Shown here: positions 44,866 to 53,224 of the stretch, in pieces
Numbering within the stretch: the first letter of the stretch is position 1
How the letters are laid out: every line of letters starts with the position of its first letter
From: Bifidobacterium polysaccharolyticum
Lineage (GTDB): Bacteria; Actinomycetota; Actinomycetes; Actinomycetales; Bifidobacteriaceae
Direction of reading: 5' to 3'
DNA length: 64,000 nucleotides
Assembly: GCF_016101585.1 (NCBI RefSeq)
Contig: NZ_JACFQG010000002.1
Coordinates: forward strand, 496,001-560,000
Translations under genes and position numbers: made by a program
The notes under the pieces: model-generated
What the model was told of the DNA's origin: nothing
Databases searched by the model: none
What the model saw: the letters and a program-made list of their open reading frames with translations, nothing else

Positions 44866-46296
44866 ATGGCCAGACGCTGGACACCGAGGCGTTTCGTCAT
44901 GCTCAGAAGGATCCGCGTGGCCTCCTGCGCCCTCCTGGTCGTTCTGGCCATGATCCTGACCTTCGGCATTACCGCACGCAAGAGCGTGGCGTTGAGCGTC
45001 AACGGACAGACCAAAATGGTGACCACCTATGCCTACAGCGTGGACGGCCTGCTACGCCAGCAGGGGGTCAAGGTCAAGACCCACGATCTGGTCGATTCCA
45101 CCTCGGGAGGCCAGCTGCGCAACCATGCGGCGGTCACTGTGCGCTCCGCCTATCAGACCACCATCGTCATCCAGGGCCAGCGGGTGCCCTTCTGGACCAC
45201 GGCAACAAGCATGGACCAGCTGCTGGGATTCTTTGAGGAGAACCGCAAGCAGGCCATGAAGGTCACCGTGGATGTGGGCAACGTCTACAACCAGCTGACC
45301 GGCGGTCTGGTCATCAATCAGGCCGGGCCGGTCACGGTCGTGGCTGATGGGAAGACCTCGGTGGCCCCTGACGGCAAGCTTCCAGCCGCCTCCATCCTGG
45401 ACTCCAAGGGTATCGTGCTGGGCAAAGAGGACCGAGTCAGCGTGGAGCATGACCAAGGCACCACTGTGCTGCGTGTCCAACGGGTCACCCACGGAAACAC
45501 CCAAAGGACGGTTCCCCTCCCCTTCGCCACGAGGACCGTGGTCGACCCGAGCCTGGCGCCCGGTCAAACCCAGGTACGGCAGGCGGGTGTAGCCGGTCAA
45601 CGCCTGCAGACCATCCAGGTCACCTACGTGGATGGGCAGGTCGAATCGGAGCAGGTGGTCAAGGAGGAGACCGTAGCCATGCCAGTGGATCAGGTGGTGG
45701 CCGTCGGTCCCGACAAGCCAAGGGAAGAGCAAAACAGCGGGCAGCAATCCAAAGACACGGGCAAGGATTCCCAACAAGCGCAGAAGACCCCCTCTCCGAG
45801 CCCCTCGTCCAACCAGGATTCGCAATCGTCAACAGCACCGGCCCCTACGCCAGCACAGACCAAGCCGCCGCAGACCACGCAGCCGACACAACCAAGCAAG
45901 CCGGATAAACCGACCACCCCAAGCAAGCCCGAGGACAAACCAGCCCCGTCTCCAGCACCGAACCCATCTCCAAATGGTCTTTGGCACGCCAGCGTGGACT
46001 TAGCCCAGACCTATGCCGGCGGTGCTGCCGCCCAGCGCGGATGGACAGGTTCGGAGTTCACGGCTCTAGTGGAACTGTGGAACAGGGAATCAGGATGGCT
46101 CTGGTATGCCGAAAATAAAAATTCAGGCGCCTACGGTATTCCCCAGGCTTACCCCGGCTCCAAGATGGCGCTATTTGGAGCCAACTGGCATGACGATGCC
46201 GCTGTCCAGATCGATTGGGGCCTCTACTACATTGCGCAGCAGTACGGGAATCCCAGTACAGCCTTGCAATACCAAAAACAGCATAATTCGTACTAA
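44866..46296 (+). CDS. G5/DUF348 domain protein with C-terminal transglycosylase-like domain
   Basis: A 476-residue exported wall protein. One N-terminal membrane or signal helix ('ASCALLVVLAMILTFGITA') is followed by DUF348/YabE-like repeats ('KSVALSVNGQTKMVTTYAYS', 'TTIVIQGQRVPFWTTATSMD'), a G5 region ('GQRLQTIQVTYVDGQVESEQ') and a Pro/Thr/Ser/Gln-rich linker of about 100 residues. The last 100 residues resemble a lysozyme-like transglycosylase domain: 'ALVELWNRESGWLWYAENKN' with 'SGAYGIPQAYPGSKM', where Glu of RESGW is the likely catalytic acid. It is reminiscent of resuscitation-promoting factors. GGGAGG precedes the ATG. Confidence 0.85.
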   Translation: MARRWTPRRFVMLRRIRVASCALLVVLAMILTFGITARKSVALSVNGQTKMVTTYAYSVDGLLRQQGVKVKTHDLVDSTSGGQLRNHAAVTVRSAYQTTIVIQGQRVPFWTTATSMDQLLGFFEENRKQAMKVTVDVGNVYNQLTGGLVINQAGPVTVVADGKTSVAPDGKLPAASILDSKGIVLGKEDRVSVEHDQGTTVLRVQRVTHGNTQRTVPLPFATRTVVDPSLAPGQTQVRQAGVAGQRLQTIQVTYVDGQVESEQVVKEETVAMPVDQVVAVGPDKPREEQNSGQQSKDTGKDSQQAQKTPSPSPSSNQDSQSSTAPAPTPAQTKPPQTTQPTQPSKPDKPTTPSKPEDKPAPSPAPNPSPNGLWHASVDLAQTYAGGAAAQRGWTGSEFTALVELWNRESGWLWYAENKNSGAYGIPQAYPGSKMALFGANWHDDAAVQIDWGLYYIAQQYGNPSTALQYQKQHNSY

Positions 46297-46329
46297 TCCC
46301 CAACCACACCCGCCGAGCAACGAACCGAC

Positions 46330-47211
46330 ATGAACACTGAAAACGAAAGCGACCGCCTCCTGGGTGCCGCCGACATCCGACGCATCGCCGACCGGATCGA
46401 TATCCACCCCACCAAGCGATTGGGGCAGAACTTCGTCATCGATCCAGGAACTGTCCGCAGGATCGTGCGTTTGGCGAGAGTGGAGTCCGACCAATCCGTT
46501 CTGGAGGTGGGTCCTGGTCTGGGATCCCTGACTCTTGGACTGCTGGAGACGGGCTGTCTGGTGACCGCCGACGAGATCGATCCCGTCCTGGCCCAGCAGC
46601 TTCCGCAAACCGTCCGCGAGCGCATGCCGGAGAGCCTGGACCGGCTGACCGTGATCAACCGTGATGCCCTGACCTTGACCCCTCAGCTGGCAGGCGACGC
46701 GGGCACGGCCGCCGACCTGGCCATGGTGGCCAACCTGCCATATAACGTTGCCACTCCGATCATTCTGACCCTCCTGGTCCGGTTCGCCAATCTGAGCCGG
46801 TTTTTAGTCATGGTCCAGAAGGAGGTGGCGGATCGGCTGACGGCAGCCCCGGGCTCCAAGGTCTACGGCGCTCCCAGTCTGAAGCTGGCCTGGTACGGGC
46901 ATGCCGCCCAAGCGGGCAGAATCGGGCGCCATGTCTTCTGGCCAGCCCCCAACGTGGACTCGGCCCTGGTTTCCTTCACCCGGGACAAGGATGGACGCGG
47001 GCGCGGGGACGAGGGGACGAGGACCGAGGTCTTCGCCCTGATCGATGCCGCCTTTGGACAGCGCCGCAAAACCCTGCACGCCGCCCTGAAGGGTCTGGTG
47101 ACCACCGAAGCCTTCCAGGCAGCAGGCATTGACCCTGCACGCCGGGGGGAAACCATGACCATCGAGGAGTTCGTAGCCCTGGAGCAAGCCCGCCGTGAGG
47201 TGACCGCGTGA
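46330..47211 (+). CDS. rsmA: 16S rRNA dimethyladenosine transferase
   Basis: A 293-residue enzyme that dimethylates two adenines at the 3' end of 16S rRNA (KsgA). The start 'RLGQNFVIDPGTVRRIVRLA', SAM motif 'VLEVGPGLGSLTLGLLETG', and motif IV 'MVANLPYNVATPIILTLLVR' are all present. The C-terminal region includes 'VYGAPSLKLAWYG'-type residues and 'FGQRRKTLHAALKG'. It overlaps ispE by four bases (GTGA), an arrangement common in actinobacteria. Confidence 0.95.
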   Translation: MNTENESDRLLGAADIRRIADRIDIHPTKRLGQNFVIDPGTVRRIVRLARVESDQSVLEVGPGLGSLTLGLLETGCLVTADEIDPVLAQQLPQTVRERMPESLDRLTVINRDALTLTPQLAGDAGTAADLAMVANLPYNVATPIILTLLVRFANLSRFLVMVQKEVADRLTAAPGSKVYGAPSLKLAWYGHAAQAGRIGRHVFWPAPNVDSALVSFTRDKDGRGRGDEGTRTEVFALIDAAFGQRRKTLHAALKGLVTTEAFQAAGIDPARRGETMTIEEFVALEQARREVTA

Positions 47212-48128
47212 GCCCGGCAGCCGGAAGGGACGGCGTGGGCCTCTGCTGTCCCGCCAAAATCAATCTGAGACTTCGCGTTGGCCCTACCCGAACCGACCTT
47301 GGAGGACGACACCGCCTGGACACCATATACAGCGCCGTGGGAATCTGGGACCGGGTGGAACTGCGCCCGACAGAACCTGGCAGCGGCTTCCGCCTGAGCT
47401 TGGAGGGTGAGCACCTTGGCGACCTGAACCGCCGGGATGCCGATCCACACGCCAACCTAGCCGTCAAAGCCCTCCTGGCCATGGCCCAGGCTACCGGGCA
47501 CGAGCCTGATGTGGCCATCCACATCGTCAAACGGATACCGGTGGGCGCCGGCCTGGCCGGCGGATCAGCGGATGCTGCCGGAACCATGCTGGGCCTGAAC
47601 CGGCTTTGGAATCTAGGGATGGCTGCCGCCGACCTGGATCGAATCGCTGCCAGTCTGGGCGCGGATCTGCCCTTCTGCCTGCATGGAGGGCTCAGCAGAG
47701 GCACAGGTTTCGGCCAGATTCTGGAACCCCTGGATCCTGATGGCCCGCAGGCCCAGCGGCTGTCCCGAGCTGGGCTGACCGGACACCTCCTGATCGGGGC
47801 ATACGAGAGCCAACTGAGCACAGCCCAGGTCTACAAGGCCTTCGATCTGATCGGACCCGGCTCCCACGATCTGAACGACCTGCAGGAGACCGCCTGCACT
47901 CTGCACCCGCGCTCACGCCAAGCTCTGGACCTTGCCCGACGGGCAGGCATCGGGCCGGCTTTCGTCTCTGGATCAGGCCCCTCGGTTGTGGTCATGGCCC
48001 CTCGGCCCGAGCAGGCAATCGCACTGATAAGGCTCTGGCGGGAGCAAAATGCCGTGGACAGGATCATCGAGGCTGACTCGCCAGTCCTGCCCAGGATGGT
48101 CCCACTGCGAGTCACCCATAGACAGTAG
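47208..48128 (+). CDS. ispE: 4-diphosphocytidyl-2-C-methyl-D-erythritol kinase
   Basis: A 306-residue GHMP kinase of the non-mevalonate isoprenoid pathway. 'CPAKINLRLRVGPTRTDLGG' and 'HRLDTIYSAVGIWDRVEL' open the family, the GHMP motif is 'KRIPVGAGLAGGSADAAGTM', and 'GADLPFCLHGG' and 'GPAFVSGSGPSVVVMAP' are the usual late blocks. Start is GTG at 47208, inside the rsmA stop. The presence of ispE implies a MEP pathway in this organism. Confidence 0.94.
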   Translation: MSPAAGRDGVGLCCPAKINLRLRVGPTRTDLGGRHRLDTIYSAVGIWDRVELRPTEPGSGFRLSLEGEHLGDLNRRDADPHANLAVKALLAMAQATGHEPDVAIHIVKRIPVGAGLAGGSADAAGTMLGLNRLWNLGMAAADLDRIAASLGADLPFCLHGGLSRGTGFGQILEPLDPDGPQAQRLSRAGLTGHLLIGAYESQLSTAQVYKAFDLIGPGSHDLNDLQETACTLHPRSRQALDLARRAGIGPAFVSGSGPSVVVMAPRPEQAIALIRLWREQNAVDRIIEADSPVLPRMVPLRVTHRQ

Positions 48129-48138
48129 AGTAGGCAAC

Positions 48139-48750
48139 ATGACGAATCCCGAACCACTGGACGAACGCGAGGCCCGCAGGCAGTTCGTACGACGGCGGCA
48201 GAAGATGGTCTTCACCATAGTCGTCAGCGCCCTAGTGGCCATCCTGGTCATATGCAGTCTGATCATCTTCGGGTCCATCGGGCATAACGCCAAACACACC
48301 AGCATCGCCAAGCCCAACTATGGGGTCGCCGTGCCCTGCCCGCCTGACAAGTCCAAGCTGGTCAACCACCCCGACATCCGCGTGCGGGTGCTCAACGGAA
48401 CCAACAAGTCCGGTCTGGCCACTGCCCTGGCCTCGGCCCTGCGCAATCGGGGATTCAACATGCAGGATGTGGCGGACTATCCAGGCAAGACCGAGACTGC
48501 ACGCACCGAGATACGCTTCGGGGCCTCGGCCATTGACCGTGGCTACACAGTGGGATCCCAATTCAACGATGCCGTGCTGATCATGGACGACCGCGGCGAC
48601 GATCTGATCGACGTGGTCGTCGGGGCCACCTTTAACGATCTGAACGACGAGGACAGCACCTCTGTCGTGGGCCGCAAGATCGAAGCCATCAAGGGCTGCC
48701 AGACCGACCCCTCCTCCATGAAGAACCTGCCCAAGGCTCCCAAGGCCTGA
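48139..48750 (+). CDS. LytR C-terminal-domain membrane protein
   Basis: A 203-residue protein with a basic cytoplasmic N-terminus, one membrane helix ('VFTIVVSALVAILVICSLII') and an extracytoplasmic LytR_C domain ('VRVLNGTNKSGLATALASAL', 'TEIRFGASAIDRGYTVGS'). It lacks the LCP catalytic domain found in full LytR-CpsA-Psr proteins. The role is probably in the wall, but no activity is established. It begins 10 bp after ispE and likely belongs to the rsmA-ispE operon. Confidence 0.87.
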   Translation: MTNPEPLDEREARRQFVRRRQKMVFTIVVSALVAILVICSLIIFGSIGHNAKHTSIAKPNYGVAVPCPPDKSKLVNHPDIRVRVLNGTNKSGLATALASALRNRGFNMQDVADYPGKTETARTEIRFGASAIDRGYTVGSQFNDAVLIMDDRGDDLIDVVVGATFNDLNDEDSTSVVGRKIEAIKGCQTDPSSMKNLPKAPKA

Positions 48751-48857
48751 CGCTGGCGATCCGGCTTACTGCCGAATTCAACACAACGACACCACAATCC
48801 TCGCCGCCAATGTTCGCAGCTTTCTGACCAGGAGTTCCGGGGAAGGGTTGACCTGGG

Positions 48858-50288
48858 TCAGGCTTGGTCGGCGCCTTCTCTTTGCCACCAGTCCCGTAGC
48901 TCCTGCTCGGCTGTCTGCCGGTCGACAGGGCCCTGATCCAGGCGGTAGTCCAGCATGTGCCGGTAAGCACGTCCCACCTGCGGCCCGGGCTTGAGGCCCA
49001 GAATCTGCATGATCTGTCGTCCATCCAAGTCGGGCCGGATGGCATCCAAATCCTCCTGCTGGCGCAATTGAGCCACCCTGTCCTCCAGCTCGTCCATGGC
49101 GGAGGAGAAGACCTGGGCCTTGCGCTTGTTGCGGGTGGTGGCATCGGCCCGGGTCAGGCGATTGAGCCGCTCATAAAGCGGACCGGTCTCCCGGGCATAA
49201 CGGCGGACGGCCGCATCGGTCCAGCGCTCGTCCACATAGCCATGGAAGCGCAGGTGCATGGAGATCAGGTCGCAGACGTCGGCGATCAGGTGGTGGTCGA
49301 AGCGCAGGGCCTTGAGGCGCTTACGGGCCAACCGGGCTCCGACTGCATCATGGTGATGAAAACTGACCTTGCCACCGGGCTCAAAGCGTCTGGTGGCGGG
49401 TTTGCCGATGTCGTGCAGCAGGGCAGCCAGGCGCAGGGTCAGATCCGGGGCGGGCACAGGTCCGTCAGGTCCGGTCTCCAGGGCGATGGCCCGGTCCACC
49501 ACCATCAGGGTGTGTTCAAAGACATCCTTGTGCCGGTGATGCTCGTCTATCTCCAGCTGCAGAGCCGGCACCTCGGGCAGAACGATGTCAGCCAGGCCGG
49601 ACTGCACCAGGGCCTCAATGCCCTGGACGGGGTGTTCGGCCAGCATGAGCTTGGTAAGCTCATCGCGAATCCGCTCGGCCGAGACAATGCTGATTCGATC
49701 GGTCATGCGGGTGATGGCCTCTGCGGTCTCCGGGGCGATGGTGAATCCCAGCTGGGCCACGAACCGCACGGCCCGCATCATCCGCAGGGGATCGTCGTCG
49801 AAGGACTGACGGGGATCCACCGGGGTTCGGAGCACCTGCTTGGCCAGGTCGTTGGCCCCCCGGTAGGGGTCTACAAAGACCAGGTCGGGCACCCGCAGGG
49901 CCATGGCATTGACGGTGAAGTCGCGCCGTGAAAGATCCCCCTCGAGGCTGTCCCCATAGTCCACCTCGGGCTTGCGGGAATCGGGATCGTAGGTGTCTCG
50001 CCGGTAGGTGGTCACCTCTACCTTGACCTCGGTGCCGTCAGGACGCCGCCGCAGCGCGCCCAGGGTGCCGAATTTACGCCCCATGTCCCAAAAGCCCGAC
50101 CCCCAGTGACGCAGAATGGGCTCGAACTGCTCGGGTCGGGCCGAGGTGCAAAAGTCCAGGTCGTGGGAGGGCCGGTGCAGGAGCAGATCGCGTACAGGAC
50201 CCCCTACCAACGCCAGTTCATATCCCTGCTCGGCGAAGAGGCGCCCGAGCTCAATGGCCTCCGGCCAGACTTGGAAATCCACGCTCAC
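48858..50288 (-). CDS. pcnA: CCA tRNA nucleotidyltransferase (HD-domain type)
   Basis: A 476-residue class II nucleotidyltransferase that adds CCA to tRNA 3' ends, needed here because the tRNA-Thr gene does not encode CCA. 'LALVGGPVRDLLLHRPSHDL' and 'DFCTSARPE' form the nucleotidyltransferase core with the DxD-like metal site, 'RRDFTVNAMALR' is the next conserved motif, and 'LAALLHDIGKPATRRF' starts the HD domain. The GTG at 50288 touches the AGGAAAGG site; a GTG six bases later has better spacing. It is divergent from NUDIX, a standard actinobacterial arrangement near oriC. Confidence 0.93.
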   Translation of the reverse strand: MSVDFQVWPEAIELGRLFAEQGYELALVGGPVRDLLLHRPSHDLDFCTSARPEQFEPILRHWGSGFWDMGRKFGTLGALRRRPDGTEVKVEVTTYRRDTYDPDSRKPEVDYGDSLEGDLSRRDFTVNAMALRVPDLVFVDPYRGANDLAKQVLRTPVDPRQSFDDDPLRMMRAVRFVAQLGFTIAPETAEAITRMTDRISIVSAERIRDELTKLMLAEHPVQGIEALVQSGLADIVLPEVPALQLEIDEHHRHKDVFEHTLMVVDRAIALETGPDGPVPAPDLTLRLAALLHDIGKPATRRFEPGGKVSFHHHDAVGARLARKRLKALRFDHHLIADVCDLISMHLRFHGYVDERWTDAAVRRYARETGPLYERLNRLTRADATTRNKRKAQVFSSAMDELEDRVAQLRQQEDLDAIRPDLDGRQIMQILGLKPGPQVGRAYRHMLDYRLDQGPVDRQTAEQELRDWWQREGADQA

Positions 50289-50363
50289 CCTTTCCTACGG
50301 AGTTGATGCGCCTACTAGCATACCGTTACCCCACCTGCACATTACCTTACGTAAAGTTGGAGT

Positions 50364-51032
50364 ATGATTACGCCCGCAGACATGGCGCGCATGCTTGCAC
50401 ATAGCGCCAACTCTGCGGACACCCATGCCCGCGGCCAGCAGAGGCGGGACCATCTTGTGGAAACCGTAAGCGAACGTCTGGATCCGCAGGTCCGCGAGCA
50501 CATACAGGCAGAGGATGACGCTCCCACGCCTGCTCTCATGCCCCGGCATAAGCAGGCACCAGGACCTTCGACCTTTGCCTCCCTGGATGCCCAGGAACTG
50601 CCCGTGGTGCGCGAGTATTCGGCGGGCGGACTGATCTTCGACCGGCATGACCGGGTGGCCATCATCGCCCGGCACTCCCGCTCAGGCCACCTGGAATGGT
50701 GCCTGCCCAAGGGCCATATCGAGAAGGGGGAAACACCCGAGCAGACGGCGGTGCGCGAGGTTCACGAAGAGACTGGGATACTGGGCCGGGTAACCGATTC
50801 CATCGCCACCATCGACTACTGGTTCACCGGAACCAACCAACGGGTCCACAAGTTGGTCCATCATTTTGTCCTGCGGATGATCGGCGGCTCCCTGAGTGTG
50901 GAAGGCGACCCCGATCATGAGGCCGAAGATGCCATCTGGGTGGACTTCTCCGATCTGACCTCGGTGCTCAGTTACCCCAATGAGCGTAAAATAGCCTGGC
51001 TCTACGCGAGGAAGTACAAAAAACAGCCATGA
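50364..51032 (+). CDS. NUDIX hydrolase (actinobacterial oriC-proximal type)
   Basis: A 222-residue protein with a non-conserved N-terminal third and a full Nudix box: G at the start of 'GHIEKGETPEQTAVREVH', then EETGI, fitting GX5EX7REUXEEXGU exactly. The C-terminal region 'VHKLVHHFVLRMIGGSLSVE' is typical of MutT-like enzymes. It probably hydrolyses a nucleoside diphosphate derivative; the substrate is unknown. Its stop overlaps the next start (ATGA). Confidence 0.9.
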   Translation: MITPADMARMLAHSANSADTHARGQQRRDHLVETVSERLDPQVREHIQAEDDAPTPALMPRHKQAPGPSTFASLDAQELPVVREYSAGGLIFDRHDRVAIIARHSRSGHLEWCLPKGHIEKGETPEQTAVREVHEETGILGRVTDSIATIDYWFTGTNQRVHKLVHHFVLRMIGGSLSVEGDPDHEAEDAIWVDFSDLTSVLSYPNERKIAWLYARKYKKQP

Positions 51033-53224
51033 TCCAGACCCCCCTGCGCCCGAGCGGGCGCACCAGCCAGCACACTCATGCCTTCAATCGGTGGACCCGG
51101 TGGGCTCGAATCCTGCTAACGATCGTCCTTCTGCTGACCCTGGTGATGGCTCCTTGGCATCCGGCACCAGCCTTGGCTGCCACCAATCATCAGAGCTCTG
51201 CCGAGGTGGCCCTGCGCTGGTCGACGCCAGTGGTGACCGACAAGTCCGGCTACACTCTGCGCGCCGCGGTGACCAACACCGCCAACCAGCCCATGGAGAA
51301 TGCCCATCTGAGCGTGTCCACCAGCGCCCTTTACTCCTTCAGCTCCCGGGCCGACATGCAGGCCTGGTCCGAAGGCCACGCTCGCATCCCCACACCGGAC
51401 GTGCTGGGTACGCAGACCGTACCGACAATACCGGCAGGGCAGAGCGTCGAGGTTGCAGTCAATGTGCCGGCTGATCAAGGCTCGATCAAGAAGATGACCA
51501 GCTGGGGGCCCAAACCTGTCCGGCTCTCCCTGAGCGACGATCAGGACCAGGTCCTGGGCGACGTGTTCACCTTTCTGACCCGGACCTGGGACGGCCTGCC
51601 TACCGCAGGCACCCCCGCCCTGGCCCTGACCATGGTCATGCCGCTGACCTCCTCGGACTGGAACATTGACGACAAGGCCATGACGGCGCTGATGACCCAG
51701 TCAGGTTCGGGCAACGATAAAAACCGGAGCGTGACACTGACCCGCCAAGGGGCCCGCCGCCAGGGGGATCAGAGCCAGCTGCTGGCCAAGCACGGGTCCC
51801 TGCAGGCCCTGGGCGATCCGGTCTATCTGTCCGCCTTCGCCAATCGTCCCCAGATCCAGGGGCTGATTCAGCCGGCCGACTTCGACATCACTGGGTATGC
51901 CTCCCAAAATCAGGACCGCTATGCCCAGGCTGGGGTCACGCCCGGATCCTGGAGCGCCAAGGCCTCGGCCAAACTCTATGCCGACAGCGCGCCTGACACA
52001 TATGCCTGGCAGGGCAGACAGGAGTGGACCATGGAGTCCATCACCGCCGCCCGCCGTGCCGGCTATCAGACGGTCATCGCCCCCCAGGGCTTCGAGGTCG
52101 ATGCCGGCACCTCCGCCCACACGGGCAAGTACACCATCGAAACCAAAGCCGGAAAGGTAACCGTCCTATCGGCCCAGCGCGAGCTCAGCAACCTGGCCAG
52201 GGGCCACCCCAGCTCCACGCGTGCCACCGGGGAGCAGACCCAGGCCGGGCAAACGGCCCGCTTCATAGCCCAGAGCGCCTTCTATCAGATGGAACAGCCC
52301 TACGCCGAACGTTCCCTTCTGGTCTGCTTCGATACCGATGAAGACACCCAGCAGGCGGACCAGATCATGACCGAATTGGAGCATGCCCCATGGATCAGCC
52401 TGAAGTCCATGGACAACCTGATGCAGGCACCCGACTTCACCGGCGGGTCGTCGGGTCTGCTCAAGGCCCTGGAGCTCGACAGCACCAAGGGCAGCGCCAA
52501 ACATGGCGATGGACCGACAGGCACCCTGGACTCCCTGATCGCCAGCCGGGCTGAGATCGACCGGTTCGCTACCACCATCCTGGCTGACGGCAAGCAGGAT
52601 TCCCAACCCACTGCCAGCGCCACGGCAGGCAAGACCGACAGCCAGGCCCTGGCCCGCCAGGATGCCGACACCACCGCCCGCCAGCCCAAGGATCCACATC
52701 AATGGCTGAGCCAGCTGACCGCCGCCCATGACGACCTGGCTCTGAAGTCACTGGGCGGAACCACAGCCGCCGCCGGTTTGGCCGATCAGGCCGAGGCCAT
52801 GTCCCGCCGACTCCTGGATGGTGTCAGCATCACGCCCAGCGAATCTCTGAACGTCGTCAGCGAGACGGCCTCCATGCCAGTGACCGTCAGCAACAGCCAT
52901 CCCTACCCTGTCCACGCCCGCATCAGCGCGCGAACCGACTCCATGGAGATCGTCACCTCGCGTATGGCGGAGGTGGTCATTCCCGCCCGATCAGAAGCCC
53001 AGGTGACCTTCAAGGTCAGAGTGGCAACAGCCGGCAGAGCCAATGTGGATATCGGTCTGCTGGATCGCCAGGGCCGACCCTTCGGCCAGGTGCGCCGGGC
53101 CCAGATCACCAGCAATCTACGGCTGAGCGACATGAGCGGCCTGATCATTATTGTCATCGCCGTGCTTCTGGGACTCCTGGGACTCTGGCGGCAGTTCCAC
53201 CGTACGAAGGATCCGGACGAATGA
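51029..53224 (+). CDS. DUF6049 family exported membrane protein
   Basis: A 731-residue protein with an N-terminal signal helix ('ILLTIVLLLTLVMAPW', followed by ALAA), a large extracytoplasmic region and a C-terminal anchor ('LIIIVIAVLLGLLGLWRQF') with a basic tail. It corresponds in position to the protein between NUDIX and MurJ in mycobacteria. A stretch near residues 490-560 is Gln/Ala/Ser-rich and not conserved. Overlap on both sides (ATGA) implies coupled translation with NUDIX and MurJ, so a link to cell-wall lipid II export is plausible but inferred. Confidence 0.88.
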   Translation: MIQTPLRPSGRTSQHTHAFNRWTRWARILLTIVLLLTLVMAPWHPAPALAATNHQSSAEVALRWSTPVVTDKSGYTLRAAVTNTANQPMENAHLSVSTSALYSFSSRADMQAWSEGHARIPTPDVLGTQTVPTIPAGQSVEVAVNVPADQGSIKKMTSWGPKPVRLSLSDDQDQVLGDVFTFLTRTWDGLPTAGTPALALTMVMPLTSSDWNIDDKAMTALMTQSGSGNDKNRSVTLTRQGARRQGDQSQLLAKHGSLQALGDPVYLSAFANRPQIQGLIQPADFDITGYASQNQDRYAQAGVTPGSWSAKASAKLYADSAPDTYAWQGRQEWTMESITAARRAGYQTVIAPQGFEVDAGTSAHTGKYTIETKAGKVTVLSAQRELSNLARGHPSSTRATGEQTQAGQTARFIAQSAFYQMEQPYAERSLLVCFDTDEDTQQADQIMTELEHAPWISLKSMDNLMQAPDFTGGSSGLLKALELDSTKGSAKHGDGPTGTLDSLIASRAEIDRFATTILADGKQDSQPTASATAGKTDSQALARQDADTTARQPKDPHQWLSQLTAAHDDLALKSLGGTTAAAGLADQAEAMSRRLLDGVSITPSESLNVVSETASMPVTVSNSHPYPVHARISARTDSMEIVTSRMAEVVIPARSEAQVTFKVRVATAGRANVDIGLLDRQGRPFGQVRRAQITSNLRLSDMSGLIIIVIAVLLGLLGLWRQFHRTKDPDE